A DNA stretch of 64,000 nucleotides from Pseudomonas sp. LD120 (GCF_009861525.1 NZ_WVHL01000005.1:1302001-1366000), one strand, 5' to 3'. Numbered from the stretch's first letter, positions 51,151-60,560 are shown. Made by a program: numbers and translations. Notes: generated by a model not told the origin, from the letters alone.

Positions 51151-52332
51151 ATGCAAAAATCAATCGGCGCACCCAAGCAGAGACTGAGTCTCAGCGATCC
51201 ACGTGTGCGCGCGTGGTTATTCCAGATCATCACCCTTGTGGCGGTGGTTTCGCTGGGCTGGTTTCTGTTCAACAACACGCAAACCAACCTCCAGCACCGG
51301 GGTATTACCTCCGGTTTCGACTTTCTTGAGCGCAGCGCCGGTTTCGGCATCGCTCAACATTTGATTGCCTACACCGAGTCGGACAGTTATGCCCGGGTGT
51401 TCGTGATCGGCCTGCTCAACACGCTGCTGGTGACCTTTATCGGGGTGATTCTGGCGACCGTGCTTGGCTTCATCATCGGTGTGGCGCGGCTGTCGCAGAA
51501 CTGGATCATCAACAAACTGGCGACGGTGTATGTGGAAGTATTCCGCAACATTCCGCCGTTGCTGCAGATTCTGTTCTGGTACTTCGCGGTGTTCCTGACC
51601 ATGCCGGGTCCGCGCAACAGCTATAATCTGGGTGACAGTTTCTTCGTCAGCAGTCGGGGCCTGAACATGCCGGGGGCGAATATGGCTCCAGGGTTCTGGG
51701 CTTTCGTGGTCAGTCTGGTCGTGGCCATCGTCGCCATCGTGCTGATGTGCCGTTGGGCCAACAAGCGTTTTGAAGCCACCGGGGTGCCATTCCACAAGTT
51801 CTGGAGCGGCCTGGCGTTGCTGCTGGTGATTCCAGCCCTGTGTACGCTGATCTTCGGTTCACCCGTGTATTGGGAACTGCCAAAACTGCAAGGCTTCAAC
51901 TTCGTCGGCGGTTGGGTGCTGATTCCCGAGCTGCTGGCGTTGACCTTGGCCCTGACCGTCTATACCGCGGCGTTCATCGCCGAGATCGTGCGTTCCGGGA
52001 TCAAGTCGGTGAGCCACGGCCAGACTGAGGCGGCGCGCTCTCTGGGGCTGCGCAATGGTCCGACCTTGCGCAAGGTGATCATTCCTCAGGCCTTGCGGGT
52101 GATCATTCCACCGTTGACCAGCCAATACCTGAACCTGGCGAAGAACTCGTCCCTGGCGGCTGGTATCGGTTACCCGGAAATGGTTTCGCTGTTTGCCGGT
52201 ACGGTACTCAACCAGACCGGCCAGGCGATCGAAGTCATTGCCATCACCATGAGCGTGTACCTGGCGATCAGCATCAGCATTTCCTTGCTGATGAACTGGT
52301 ACAACAAGCGCATTGCGCTGATCGAGCGGTGA
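51151..52332 (+). CDS. aapQ: Amino-acid ABC transporter permease AapQ
   Basis: The 393-residue permease has eight or so membrane spans and the HisM-type EAA loop SHGQTEAARSLGLRNGPTLRKVIIPQALRVIIPP. The large size, with a long insertion between the first spans, is typical of AapQ. The ATG at 51151 is 65 bases past aapJ. Confidence 0.93.
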   Translation: MQKSIGAPKQRLSLSDPRVRAWLFQIITLVAVVSLGWFLFNNTQTNLQHRGITSGFDFLERSAGFGIAQHLIAYTESDSYARVFVIGLLNTLLVTFIGVILATVLGFIIGVARLSQNWIINKLATVYVEVFRNIPPLLQILFWYFAVFLTMPGPRNSYNLGDSFFVSSRGLNMPGANMAPGFWAFVVSLVVAIVAIVLMCRWANKRFEATGVPFHKFWSGLALLLVIPALCTLIFGSPVYWELPKLQGFNFVGGWVLIPELLALTLALTVYTAAFIAEIVRSGIKSVSHGQTEAARSLGLRNGPTLRKVIIPQALRVIIPPLTSQYLNLAKNSSLAAGIGYPEMVSLFAGTVLNQTGQAIEVIAITMSVYLAISISISLLMNWYNKRIALIER

Positions 52333-52342
52333 GGAGGCGCCC

Positions 52343-53440
52343 ATGACAACTCATACTTTCAAACCCGATATGCCGCCGCCCAACAGGAGCATCGGGGTGC
52401 TGGCGTGGATGCGCGCCAACATGTTTTCCAACGGGCTCAACACCCTGTTGACCCTGTTTGCCTTCTACCTGATCTACCTGGTGGTACCACCGCTCCTGCA
52501 TTGGGCGATCTTCGACGCCAACTGGGTCGGCACCACACGGGCCGATTGCACCAAGGATGGCGCGTGCTGGGTGTTCATCCAGCAGCGTTTCGGGCAGTTC
52601 ATGTACGGCTATTACCCGATGGGGATGCGCTGGCGAGTGGACCTGACCGTGTGGCTGGCAGTGATTGGTGTGGCGCCGCTGTTCATCTCGCGCTTCCCGC
52701 GCAAGGCGATCTACGGGCTGTGCTTCCTGGTGGGCTACCCCATCGTCGCCTACACCTTGTTGCACGGCGGTTACCTGGGCCTGGCCAATGTCGCCACCAG
52801 TCAATGGGGCGGCTTGATGCTGACCCTGGTGATTGCCACTGTGGGCATTGCCGGGGCGTTGCCCTTGGGCATTCTGCTCGCGTTGGGGCGGCGTTCTGAC
52901 ATGCCTGCGATTCGCGTGGTGTGCGTGACCTTCATCGAGTTCTGGCGCGGCGTGCCATTGATCACGGTGTTGTTCATGTCGTCGGTGATGCTGCCGTTGT
53001 TTCTGCCCGAAGGCATGAACTTCGACAAGCTACTGCGGGCGCTGATCGGGGTGATTCTGTTTCAGTCGGCCTATGTGGCCGAGGTGGTGCGCGGGGGGCT
53101 GCAAGCCATTCCCAAGGGGCAATACGAAGCTGCGGCCGCCATGGGATTGGGTTACTGGCGTGCCATGGGCCTGGTGATTCTGCCACAGGCACTGAAGATG
53201 GTGATTCCCGGCATCGTCAACACCTTCATCGCCCTGTTCAAGGACACCAGCCTGGTGATCATCATCGGTCTGTTCGACCTGCTCAACAGCGTCAAGCAAG
53301 CTGCCGCCGACCCCAAATGGCTGGGCATGGCCACCGAAGGTTATGTCTTCGCGGCCCTGGTGTTCTGGATTTTCTGTTTTGGTATGTCCCGCTACTCCAT
53401 GCACCTGGAGCGTAAGTTGGACACAGGCCACAAGCGTTAG
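52343..53440 (+). CDS. aapM: Amino-acid ABC transporter permease AapM
   Basis: The 365-residue partner permease has membrane spans starting NTLLTLFAFYLIYLVVPPLL and the EAA loop PKGQYEAAAAMGLGYWRAMGLVILPQALKMVIPG. A periplasmic loop with paired cysteines (ADCTKDGACWVF) is characteristic of AapM. It starts ten bases after aapQ, with GAGGAGG just upstream. Confidence 0.93.
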   Translation: MTTHTFKPDMPPPNRSIGVLAWMRANMFSNGLNTLLTLFAFYLIYLVVPPLLHWAIFDANWVGTTRADCTKDGACWVFIQQRFGQFMYGYYPMGMRWRVDLTVWLAVIGVAPLFISRFPRKAIYGLCFLVGYPIVAYTLLHGGYLGLANVATSQWGGLMLTLVIATVGIAGALPLGILLALGRRSDMPAIRVVCVTFIEFWRGVPLITVLFMSSVMLPLFLPEGMNFDKLLRALIGVILFQSAYVAEVVRGGLQAIPKGQYEAAAAMGLGYWRAMGLVILPQALKMVIPGIVNTFIALFKDTSLVIIIGLFDLLNSVKQAAADPKWLGMATEGYVFAALVFWIFCFGMSRYSMHLERKLDTGHKR

Positions 53441-53450
53441 GAGTACCTCC

Positions 53451-54215
53451 ATGAGTGAAGCGAACAAAAAGCCTGTGAGCCCTGAAGGCATTATTCAGAT
53501 GCAGGGTGTGAACAAGTGGTACGGCCAGTTCCACGTGTTGAAGGACATCAACCTTAACGTCACACAGGGCGAACGCATCGTTCTGTGCGGGCCTTCGGGG
53601 TCTGGAAAATCCACCACCATCCGTTGCCTCAATCGCCTGGAAGAGCATCAGCAAGGGCGCATTGTGGTGGACGGCGTGGAACTGACCAATGACCTCAAGC
53701 AGATTGAGGCCATTCGCCGGGAAGTGGGCATGGTGTTCCAGCACTTCAACCTGTTTCCGCACCTGACCATCTTGCAGAACTGCACCCTGGCGCCGATGTG
53801 GGTGCGCAAGATGCCCAAGCGCAAGGCCGAGGAAATTGCCATGCACTACCTGGAGCGGGTGCGGATTCCAGAGCAGGCCAACAAGTACCCCGGCCAACTC
53901 TCCGGTGGTCAGCAGCAGCGCGTGGCGATTGCCCGGGCACTGTGCATGAAGCCCAAGATCATGCTGTTCGACGAACCCACCTCGGCCCTGGACCCGGAAA
54001 TGGTCAAGGAAGTGTTGGACACCATGATCGGCCTGGCCGAAGACGGTATGACCATGCTCTGCGTGACTCATGAAATGGGCTTTGCCCGTACTGTCGCCAA
54101 CCGGGTGATCTTCATGGACAAGGGCGAGATCGTCGAACAGGCGGCGCCTAACGACTTCTTCGACAATCCACAAAGCGATCGCACCAAGCTGTTCCTGAGC
54201 CAGATCCTGCATTGA
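53451..54215 (+). CDS. aapP: Amino-acid ABC transporter ATPase AapP
   Basis: The 254-residue cytoplasmic ATPase has Walker A GPSGSGKST (about 46-54), signature LSGGQQQRVAIARAL (about 150-164), Walker B IMLFDEPTSALD (about 170-181) and the switch histidine in CVTHEMGFA. It powers aapJQMP uptake. The ATG at 53451 follows AGGAGTACC. The operon ends at the hairpin 26 bases downstream. Confidence 0.95.
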   Translation: MSEANKKPVSPEGIIQMQGVNKWYGQFHVLKDINLNVTQGERIVLCGPSGSGKSTTIRCLNRLEEHQQGRIVVDGVELTNDLKQIEAIRREVGMVFQHFNLFPHLTILQNCTLAPMWVRKMPKRKAEEIAMHYLERVRIPEQANKYPGQLSGGQQQRVAIARALCMKPKIMLFDEPTSALDPEMVKEVLDTMIGLAEDGMTMLCVTHEMGFARTVANRVIFMDKGEIVEQAAPNDFFDNPQSDRTKLFLSQILH

Positions 54216-54240
54216 TCCTGATGCACGGCTGGCGCTGACG

Positions 54241-54270
54241 ATAAACCCGGACTGGCTCCGGGTTTATTTT
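54241..54270 (+). terminator. Rho-independent terminator of aapJQMP
   Basis: ATAAACCCGGA-CTGGC-TCCGGGTTTAT is a perfect 11-bp stem and runs into TTTT (54267-54270) and a further ATC. Confidence 0.9.
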
Positions 54271-54357
54271 TATCAAGACCTGTTTGCAATGGCGAAAGTG
54301 CCTACTCCAGCCTAAATCGTTGAACTCTCTGAAAAGCCTGAATACCATGTCGGACAA

Positions 54358-54378
54358 TTCATCCGATGATTGGATGAA
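54358..54378 (+). promoter_or_regulatory. Candidate operator for the adjacent GntR regulator
   Basis: TTCATCC-GATGATT-GGATGAA is a perfect 7-bp inverted repeat with a 7-base spacer, 12 bases before the regulator's start codon. This position and form suit autorepression. Confidence 0.5.
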
Positions 54379-54390
54379 AGAGTGAGTTCA

Positions 54391-55050
54391 ATGAGCGAAA
54401 TTTCCCCCCTGATCAAACGTTCCCTGGTCGACCAGGCCCTGGAGCAGTTGCGCCTGCGCATTACCAAGGGCGCCTGGGCCGTCGGCCAGCGTCTGCCTAC
54501 CGAGCCGGAGCTGGCCAGTGAGCTGGGCATCAGCCGCAACACCGTACGTGAAGCCATGCGCGTGCTGGCGTTCTCTGGGTTGATCGAGATTCGCCAGGGC
54601 GATGGCAGCTACCTGCGAGCCGTGGCCGACCCCCTGGACATGCTCCAGGCGCTGTCCCAGTGCTCCCTGGAGCAGGCCCGGGAAACCCGGCAGATCCTTG
54701 AAGTGGAGGCGGTCGGCCTGGCGGCCCTGCGCCGCAGCGGCGAGGACCTGCTGGCCCTGAACCAAGCCTTGCAGGCCAGCAGCGGGCATTTTCATGGCGA
54801 CCTGGAAAGCTACATCGCCTGCGACCTGGTCTTTCACCAGCGCCTGGTGGATGCCGCCCACAACCCGACCCTCAGCCAGCTGTACCGCTATTTTTCCAGC
54901 GTGGTGGGCGCGCAGTTGCGCCAGACCTTGACCCAGGCTCCGCGTCGCCAGGACGTCTTCGATCTCCATCAGCACCTGCTGGATGCCATCGAACAGGGCG
55001 ACCCCGAGCGGGCCAAGAACCTCTCCCGCCAGTTGATCAACGAATCCTGA
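54391..55050 (+). CDS. GntR/FadR-family transcriptional regulator
   Basis: The 219-residue protein has the GntR winged HTH (LRITKGAWAVGQRLPTEPELASELGISRNTVREAMRVLAFSGLI) and an FCD effector domain with the metal-binding pattern of aspartate and histidines (DLVFHQRLVDAAHN, later LHQHLLDAIEQGD). It lies 13 bases before a CynX-type MFS gene and probably controls it. The ATG at 54391 has only a weak GAGTGAG ribosome site. Confidence 0.88.
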   Translation: MSEISPLIKRSLVDQALEQLRLRITKGAWAVGQRLPTEPELASELGISRNTVREAMRVLAFSGLIEIRQGDGSYLRAVADPLDMLQALSQCSLEQARETRQILEVEAVGLAALRRSGEDLLALNQALQASSGHFHGDLESYIACDLVFHQRLVDAAHNPTLSQLYRYFSSVVGAQLRQTLTQAPRRQDVFDLHQHLLDAIEQGDPERAKNLSRQLINES

Positions 55051-55063
55051 ATCCGAGACCTTT

Positions 55064-56356
55064 ATGTCCAACCACCAGGTACCCCCGAATACCCCGTCTG
55101 CTCCTCGGCGTCCTGCCGAGCTCGAAGAACTGCTGATCGACGCCGAGGCCAATGACGAGGAGCTTGAGCAGGCCCCACCCGCGGTGCGCCGGCCCTGGCT
55201 GTTGCTGCTGGGGCTGATCCTGGTGGCGCTGAACCTGCGTCCGGCGCTGTCGAGCATGGCGCCGTTGCTCGATGATGTATCCCGGAGCCTGGGGTTGTCG
55301 GCGGCCAAGGCGGGGTTACTGACCACCTTGCCGGTGTTGTGCCTGGGGTTGTTCGCGCCTTTGGCACCGCTGCTGGCCCGGCGTTTCGGCGCTGAACGGG
55401 TGGTGCTGGGGATTCTCCTGACTCTGGCCCTGGGCATTGTCCTACGCAGCTCGCTCGGTGAGTTCGGTGTCTTTGCTGGGAGCCTCCTGGCAGGGGCCAG
55501 CATCGGGGTGATCGGGGTGCTGCTGCCGGGCATTGTCAAGCGCGATTTTGCCCGCCATGCAGGCACCATGACCGGGGTCTACACCATGGCCTTGTGCCTG
55601 GGGGCGGCCATGGCAGCAGGCGCCACGGTGCCCTTGAGCCATCACTTTGACGATCGTTGGGCCATGGGCCTGGGCTTCTGGGCGGTGCCAGCGTTAGTGG
55701 CGGCGCTGTTCTGGTTGCCTCAGGTGGGTCAGAAACACGGCGCCCACCATGTCGCTTTCCGGGTGCGCGGGTTGCTGCGTGATCGCCTGGCCTGGCAGGT
55801 GACCCTGTACATGGGCCTGCAGTCCTCCCTGGCCTACATCGTGTTTGGCTGGCTGCCATCGATCCTGATCGGCCGCGGGCTGAGTCCGACCCAGGCCGGA
55901 CTGGTGCTCTCGGGATCGGTGATCGTGCAACTGGCCAGCTCCCTGGCGGCGCCCTGGCTGGCAACCCGGGGCAAGGACCAGCGCCTGGCCATCGTGATGG
56001 TCATGCTGATGACCCTGGGTGGCCTGTTCGGTTGCCTGTATGCGCCGCTGGACGGCTTGTGGGGCTGGGCCATTCTGCTGGGCCTGGGGCAGGGCGGCAC
56101 GTTCAGCCTGGCCCTGACCCTGATCGTGCTGCGCTCTCGGGACACCCATGTGGCGGCCAACCTGTCGAGCATGGCCCAGGGCATCGGCTACACTCTGGCG
56201 TCCATGGGGCCGTTTGCGGTGGGGCTGGTGCATGACTGGACCGGCGGCTGGAACGCCGTGGGCTGGATCTTCGCTGTGTTGGGCAGTGGGGCGATCATCG
56301 CCGGGCTGGGCGCTGGTCGTTCGTTGTATGTACAGGTGCAAAGCGAGAGAATCTGA
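55064..56356 (+). CDS. CynX/NimT-family MFS transporter
   Basis: The 430-residue protein has twelve membrane spans after a 45-residue hydrophilic N terminus (PNTPSAPRRPAELEELLIDAEANDEELEQ). LGLILVALNLRPALSSMAPLLDDVSRSLGLS is the hallmark of the CynX/NimT group, which includes the cyanate and 2-nitroimidazole transporters. Substrate unknown; the paired GntR regulator suggests inducible uptake or efflux. Confidence 0.85.
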   Translation: MSNHQVPPNTPSAPRRPAELEELLIDAEANDEELEQAPPAVRRPWLLLLGLILVALNLRPALSSMAPLLDDVSRSLGLSAAKAGLLTTLPVLCLGLFAPLAPLLARRFGAERVVLGILLTLALGIVLRSSLGEFGVFAGSLLAGASIGVIGVLLPGIVKRDFARHAGTMTGVYTMALCLGAAMAAGATVPLSHHFDDRWAMGLGFWAVPALVAALFWLPQVGQKHGAHHVAFRVRGLLRDRLAWQVTLYMGLQSSLAYIVFGWLPSILIGRGLSPTQAGLVLSGSVIVQLASSLAAPWLATRGKDQRLAIVMVMLMTLGGLFGCLYAPLDGLWGWAILLGLGQGGTFSLALTLIVLRSRDTHVAANLSSMAQGIGYTLASMGPFAVGLVHDWTGGWNAVGWIFAVLGSGAIIAGLGAGRSLYVQVQSERI

Positions 56357-56455
56357 CGGGCTTCGCTGTCGATATTTGTCCGGCAAATGCCGATAGTCTT
56401 CCTAAGGCCTGGGGATTATTGTGCTGGCATTCCCTTGCCCTTGCGGAGTCTGTCC

Positions 56456-56926
56456 ATGAGCGATGCCCACCACGCCCTGATCACTGAGTTTTATCAAGCC
56501 TTCCAACGGCTGGATGCCGAAGCCATGAGTGCCTGCTACACCGAGGATGTGCTGTTCAGTGATCCGGCCTTCGGCGAGCTACGCGGCCGCGACGCCGGCG
56601 ACATGTGGCGCATGCTCACCACGCGGGCCAAGGATTTTTCCCTGACCTTCGATCAGGTGCGTGCCGATGCGGACAGCGGCAGCGCGCACTGGGTGGCCAC
56701 CTATCTGTTCAGTCAGACCGGCAACACCGTGGTCAATGACATTCAGGCGCGCTTCGAGTTTCGCGACGGCAAGATCTGCGAGCACCACGACCATTTCGAT
56801 ATGTGGCGCTGGGCTCGCCAAGCGCTGGGCGCCAAGGGCCTGTTGCTGGGCTGGACGCCGCTGTTGAGAAATGCCGTTCGCGCCCAGGCGCTCAAAGGTC
56901 TGAAGGCCTTCCAAAACGGTCGTTGA
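56456..56926 (+). CDS. NTF2-like (SnoaL-type) protein
   Basis: A 156-residue single-domain protein with the cone-shaped alpha+beta NTF2 fold: ALITEFYQAFQRLDAEAMSACYTEDVLFSDPAFGELRG at the N terminus, then beta strands with EFRDGKICEHHDHFDMWRWARQALG. The family includes SnoaL cyclases and ketosteroid isomerases and many proteins without known substrate. The ATG at 56456 follows GGAG. Confidence 0.82.
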   Translation: MSDAHHALITEFYQAFQRLDAEAMSACYTEDVLFSDPAFGELRGRDAGDMWRMLTTRAKDFSLTFDQVRADADSGSAHWVATYLFSQTGNTVVNDIQARFEFRDGKICEHHDHFDMWRWARQALGAKGLLLGWTPLLRNAVRAQALKGLKAFQNGR

Positions 56927-56980
56927 AAGCCTTCCTCTGCTAAGATCGCGGCTTGTCATCCACAAGCCACGATCCCCTCT

Positions 56981-57301
56981 GTGACCAGCCCCGATTCATT
57001 CCCCGTCGTTGCCGTCGCCTCGCCAGTGGCGGACAGCAAACCCTGGTTCGTCTACCTGGTGCGTGCCGCCAATGGCGCCTTGTATTGCGGCATCAGTGAC
57101 GATCCACAGCGGCGTTTTGCCAAGCATCAGAGTGGCAAGGGCGCACGGTTTTTTCTCTCCAGCCCGGCAGTCGCCCTGGTCTATACCGAGCGTTGCCGGG
57201 ACAAACGCGAGGCGCTGCGCCAGGAGCGATTGATCAAGAAACTCAAGAAGAGTGCCAAGGAATGTCTGGTGGCTTCGACTGCGGCTCAGGTATCACGCTG
57301 A
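56981..57301 (+). CDS. GIY-YIG domain protein (YhbQ-like)
   Basis: A 106-residue protein in which PWFVYLVRAANGALYCGISDDPQRRFAKHQSGKGARF is the UPF0213/YhbQ form of the GIY-YIG nuclease domain (VYLVR and YCGIS replace GIY and YIG), with the conserved Arg and the later Glu in RQERLIKKL. It starts at a GTG. Cellular role is not established. Confidence 0.85.
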   Translation: MTSPDSFPVVAVASPVADSKPWFVYLVRAANGALYCGISDDPQRRFAKHQSGKGARFFLSSPAVALVYTERCRDKREALRQERLIKKLKKSAKECLVASTAAQVSR

Positions 57302-57388
57302 CTGATAAGGGCTCATGAGTTGCAACTGTAGGCTGCTCGCTGATTGCGCGCTAAGCTCAGTCTCCCTCTCTTCCAGCGGACCCCGAGC

Positions 57389-58324
57389 ATGTCAGAGTTG
57401 ATCCTTCACCATTACCCGACCTCGCCTTTCGCGGAAAAAGCCCGTCTGCTGCTGGGCTTCAAGGGCTTGTCCTGGCGTTCCGTGAACATTTCCCCGGTGA
57501 TGCCCAAGCCCGATCTGACCGCCCTGACCGGTGGTTATCGTAAGACCCCGGTGCTGCAGATCGGCGCCGATATTTACTGCGACACGGCCTTGATCGCCCG
57601 CCGCCTGGAGCAGGAAAAAGCTTCGCCGGCGCTGTTCCCCGAGGGCCAGGAAATGATCAGCGCGGTCTTCGCGACCTGGGCCGATTCGGTGGTGTTCCAG
57701 CACACCGTGAGCCTGGTGTTCCAGCCGGAGTCCGCGGCTGCGCGTTTCAGCAAGCTGCCACCAGAAGCGGTCAAGGCGTTCATGGCCGATCGCGCCGGGC
57801 TGTTCAGTGGTGGCAGTGCCACTCGCATGCCATTGGAACAGGCCAAGCATCAATGGCCGACCATCATGGCGCGCCTGGAGCAACAGTTGCAGCGCGAGTC
57901 GGGGGACTTTCTGTTCGGCGAACCATCCATTGCCGACATCGCCCTGGCTCACCCACTGTGGTTCCTCAAGGGCACGCCGGTGACGGCGCCATTGGTCGAC
58001 GAATATCCGGCGGTGACGGCCTGGTTGGCCCGAGTGCTGGGGTTTGGTCACGGCTCCTTCACCCAGATGAGTGCCGAAGAGGCGCTGGAGGTGTCGCGCA
58101 ATGCCACGCCGGCGCCTTTGCCGGATGAGTCGTTGGTTGACCCCAATGGCTTCGAGGCGGGGCAACAGGTGGCGATTGCCGCTACCGACTACGGAGTCGA
58201 CCCGGTGCTGGGCGAGTTGCTGTTTGCCGGCACTGAAGAGCTGATCCTGCGCCGCGAAGATCCGCGGGCCGGGGTGGTGCATGTGCACTTCCCACGGATG
58301 GGTTTCTGCATTCAGGCCCAGTGA
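57389..58324 (+). CDS. Glutathione S-transferase family protein
   Basis: The 311-residue protein begins with a thioredoxin-fold GST N domain (SELILHHYPTSPFAEKARLLLGFKGL..., and TPVLQIGADIYCDTALIARRLE), followed by a helical C domain and an extra 70 residues (VAIAATDYGVDPVLGELLFAGTEELILRREDPRAGVVHVHFP) not found in ordinary GSTs. The substrate is unknown. Confidence 0.87.
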   Translation: MSELILHHYPTSPFAEKARLLLGFKGLSWRSVNISPVMPKPDLTALTGGYRKTPVLQIGADIYCDTALIARRLEQEKASPALFPEGQEMISAVFATWADSVVFQHTVSLVFQPESAAARFSKLPPEAVKAFMADRAGLFSGGSATRMPLEQAKHQWPTIMARLEQQLQRESGDFLFGEPSIADIALAHPLWFLKGTPVTAPLVDEYPAVTAWLARVLGFGHGSFTQMSAEEALEVSRNATPAPLPDESLVDPNGFEAGQQVAIAATDYGVDPVLGELLFAGTEELILRREDPRAGVVHVHFPRMGFCIQAQ

Positions 58325-58346
58325 TACACCCCGCTGTGGGTTGACG

Positions 58347-58437
58347 CTGGCTTGCCAGCGAAGGCGTCTTCAAGGTCGGCCAGCGACTTGATGGCGTCTT
58401 CGCCGGCCAGCGAAGCGCCACGCAGCCCGCACCTACT
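58347..58437. repeat. REP cluster between GST and glutaredoxin genes
   Basis: GCTGGCTTGCCAGCGAAGGCGTCTTC, then a degenerate middle copy, then CGTCTTCGCCGGCCAGCGAAGCG. Same family as 350-432, in the gap between convergent genes. Confidence 0.75.
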
Positions 58438-58789
58438 GCGGTTTCAGCGCCGCCATGATGGCATCGGGGTCGTAGGTGCGGATCAGGGTGCCGTTGACAT
58501 CGAGGATCGGAATCCCGGCACCGCCCAACTCGATATAGGCTTTGCGCGCCTCGGCCTCTTTTTCGATGTCGAACTCCCGGTAGGGAATGCCCTTCTGATC
58601 GAGAAAGCGCCGGGTGGCCTTGCAGTAGCCGCACCAGTCGGTGGCGTACAACACCACCCGGGCCTGGTTGCGGATCTCTTGGCTGACCACCGCCGAAGGA
58701 TTGAACAGCCGCTCGATCTTGCCCCAGTGCTGGTAGATCACCACCACCAGCAGGATCAGCAAGAACTTCTTCAATACCCCCTGGAGCAT
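58433..58789 (-). CDS. Membrane-anchored glutaredoxin-like protein
   Basis: The 118-residue protein has an N-terminal signal anchor (FLLILLVVVIYQHW) and a glutaredoxin fold with the CxxC active site in YATDWCGYCKATRRFL and the cis-proline in GGAGIPILDVNG. It probably performs thiol-disulfide exchange outside the cytoplasm or at the membrane. Its ATG abuts the ndpA stop. Confidence 0.88.
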   Translation of the reverse strand: MLQGVLKKFLLILLVVVIYQHWGKIERLFNPSAVVSQEIRNQARVVLYATDWCGYCKATRRFLDQKGIPYREFDIEKEAEARKAYIELGGAGIPILDVNGTLIRTYDPDAIMAALKPQ

Positions 58790-59793
58790 CAGTTGCGGCG
58801 CTTGAGCTGGTCGGTCAACTGAGTGGGCAGGCCCTTGATGATCAGGGTGCCGGCTTCTTCGTCGTACTCGATCTTCGAGCCCAGCAGGTGTGCCTCGAAG
58901 CTGATGGATAAACCTTCGGCACGGCCGGTGAAGCGGCGGAACTGGTTGAGGGTGCGTTTATCCGCGGGAATCTCCGGCGACAGGCCGTAGTCCTTGTTGC
59001 GGATGTGATCGTAGAACGCCTTGGGGCGATCTTCGTCGATCAGTTCGGACAGTTCTTCAAGGCCCATGGGCTCGCCGAGCTTGGCCTGACTGCTGGCGTA
59101 GTCCACCAGGGTCTTGGTCTTTTCCCGGGCCGAGTCTTCCGGCAGGTCCTCGCTTTCGACGAAATCGCTGAAGGCCTTGAGCAGGGTGCGGGTTTCCCCC
59201 GGGCCGTCGACGCCTTCCTGGCAGCCGATGAAGTCGCGGAAGTACTCCGACACCTTCTTGCCGTTCTTGCCTTTGATAAAGGAGATGTACTGCTTGGACT
59301 GCTTGTTGTTCTGCCATTCGGAGACGTTGATTCGCGCCGCCAGGTGCAGTTGGCCCAGGTCCAGGTGGCGCGACGGCGTCACGTCCAGCTGGTCGGTCAC
59401 GGCCACGCCTTCGCTGTGGTGCAGCAGGGCGATGGCCAGGTAGTCGGTCATGCCTTGTTGATAGTGGGCGAACAGCACGTGGCCGCCGACCGACAGGTTG
59501 GATTCCTCCATCAGTTTTTGCAGGTGCTCCACCGCCACCCGGCTGAATGCGGTGAAGTCCTGGCCACCATCGAGGTACTCCTTAAGCCAGCCGCTGAAGG
59601 GGAAAGCGCCGGACTCGGGATGGAACAGGCCCCAGGCTTTGCCTTGCTTGGCGTTATAGCTTTCGTTGAGGTCGGCGAGCATGTTTTCGATGGCTGCGGA
59701 CTCGGCCAGTTCGGAATCACGGGCGTGCAGAACTGCTGGGCTGCCGTCGGGTTTTTTGTCGATCAGGTGGACGATGCAATGACGGATCGGCAT
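58789..59793 (-). CDS. ndpA: Nucleoid-associated protein YejK/NdpA
   Basis: The 334-residue protein begins MPIRHCIVHLIDKKPDGSPA, as in the NdpA/YejK family, and holds KQYISFIKGKNGKKVSEYFRDFIGC, the conserved core. It binds nucleoid DNA. The ATG at 59793 is chosen over an upstream in-frame ATG because it gives the family N terminus. It is followed directly by the glutaredoxin-like gene. Confidence 0.93.
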   Translation of the reverse strand: MPIRHCIVHLIDKKPDGSPAVLHARDSELAESAAIENMLADLNESYNAKQGKAWGLFHPESGAFPFSGWLKEYLDGGQDFTAFSRVAVEHLQKLMEESNLSVGGHVLFAHYQQGMTDYLAIALLHHSEGVAVTDQLDVTPSRHLDLGQLHLAARINVSEWQNNKQSKQYISFIKGKNGKKVSEYFRDFIGCQEGVDGPGETRTLLKAFSDFVESEDLPEDSAREKTKTLVDYASSQAKLGEPMGLEELSELIDEDRPKAFYDHIRNKDYGLSPEIPADKRTLNQFRRFTGRAEGLSISFEAHLLGSKIEYDEEAGTLIIKGLPTQLTDQLKRRN

Positions 59794-60187
59794 GGGCTTC
59801 TCGGCTGATTGAAGGGGGAGGGCGGGCTCCCCGAAAAAGTGCCCAGTGTACCGCACCCACGGGTTTCGGCGCGGTTTGCCAGGCGATGAACGGCTGGTCG
59901 GTAGGGCTTATGCATTTTTTTACCGATTTAGCGCAATAAAGCTGACCAAATGGCTAGGTAGAAGCGGATATTTCCCCGCCTCTGTGCTAGTTTTGCCCGG
60001 TCTTACGCGATGTCTCAGCGTTAAGCGTGCATTCAGCATTTGTCGGGTCGAACCAAACCCTGATTTCGGTATCTATAACCCCGATCCGTCGTGGTTGTAA
60101 CCGGGGTGCCAGGTCCACAAGATCTGGCTCGATGGCTGACACTGCACTCTGCAATCCAAATGAATTTGATAGGGAAGGAACACCACA

Positions 60188-60469
60188 ATGGCTATTACTA
60201 AAGACCAACTGATCGCTGATATCGCTGAAGCTATCGACGCGCCGAAAACCACCGCGCGTAACGCTCTGGACCAGCTGGCTCAGATCGTTGCTGATCAATT
60301 GGAAAATGGCGGCGAAATCACTCTGCCGGGTATCGGCAAACTGAAAGTGACTGAGCGTCCTGCCCGTACTGGCCGTAACCCATCGACTGGCGCTGCCATC
60401 GAAATCGCTGCCAAGAAAGTTATCAAGCTGGTTGTGGCTAAAGGCCTGACCGACGCTGTTAACAAGTAA
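60188..60469 (+). CDS. hupN: HU-family histone-like DNA-binding protein
   Basis: A 93-residue HU protein with ITKDQLIADIAEAIDAPKTTARNALD at the N terminus and the DNA-binding arm GRNPSTGAAIEIAAKKV; the proline of the arm (RNPSTG) that kinks DNA is present. HU shapes the nucleoid as homo- or heterodimers. Its place between ndpA and valS is that of P. putida hupN, hence the symbol. AAGGAA lies upstream. The 394 bases before it (59794-60187) hold no supported gene; ACCCCG/CGGGGT at about 60078-60107 can form a hairpin in its leader. Confidence 0.88.
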   Translation: MAITKDQLIADIAEAIDAPKTTARNALDQLAQIVADQLENGGEITLPGIGKLKVTERPARTGRNPSTGAAIEIAAKKVIKLVVAKGLTDAVNK

Positions 60470-60480
60470 GACTTGCAGTG

Positions 60481-60513
60481 AAACCGTGCTCAGAAGTCTT
60501 TCGGGCACGGTTT
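60481..60513 (+). terminator. Hairpin after the HU gene
   Basis: AAACCGTGCTC and GGGCACGGTTT pair (one G-T) around AGAAGTCTTTC, 11 bases past the HU stop. The following TGTGTG is a weak T tract. Confidence 0.65.
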
Positions 60514-60560
60514 GTGTGACACCGATTCACGCAAGGTGAATCGTCGCCAAATCCCCTCCC

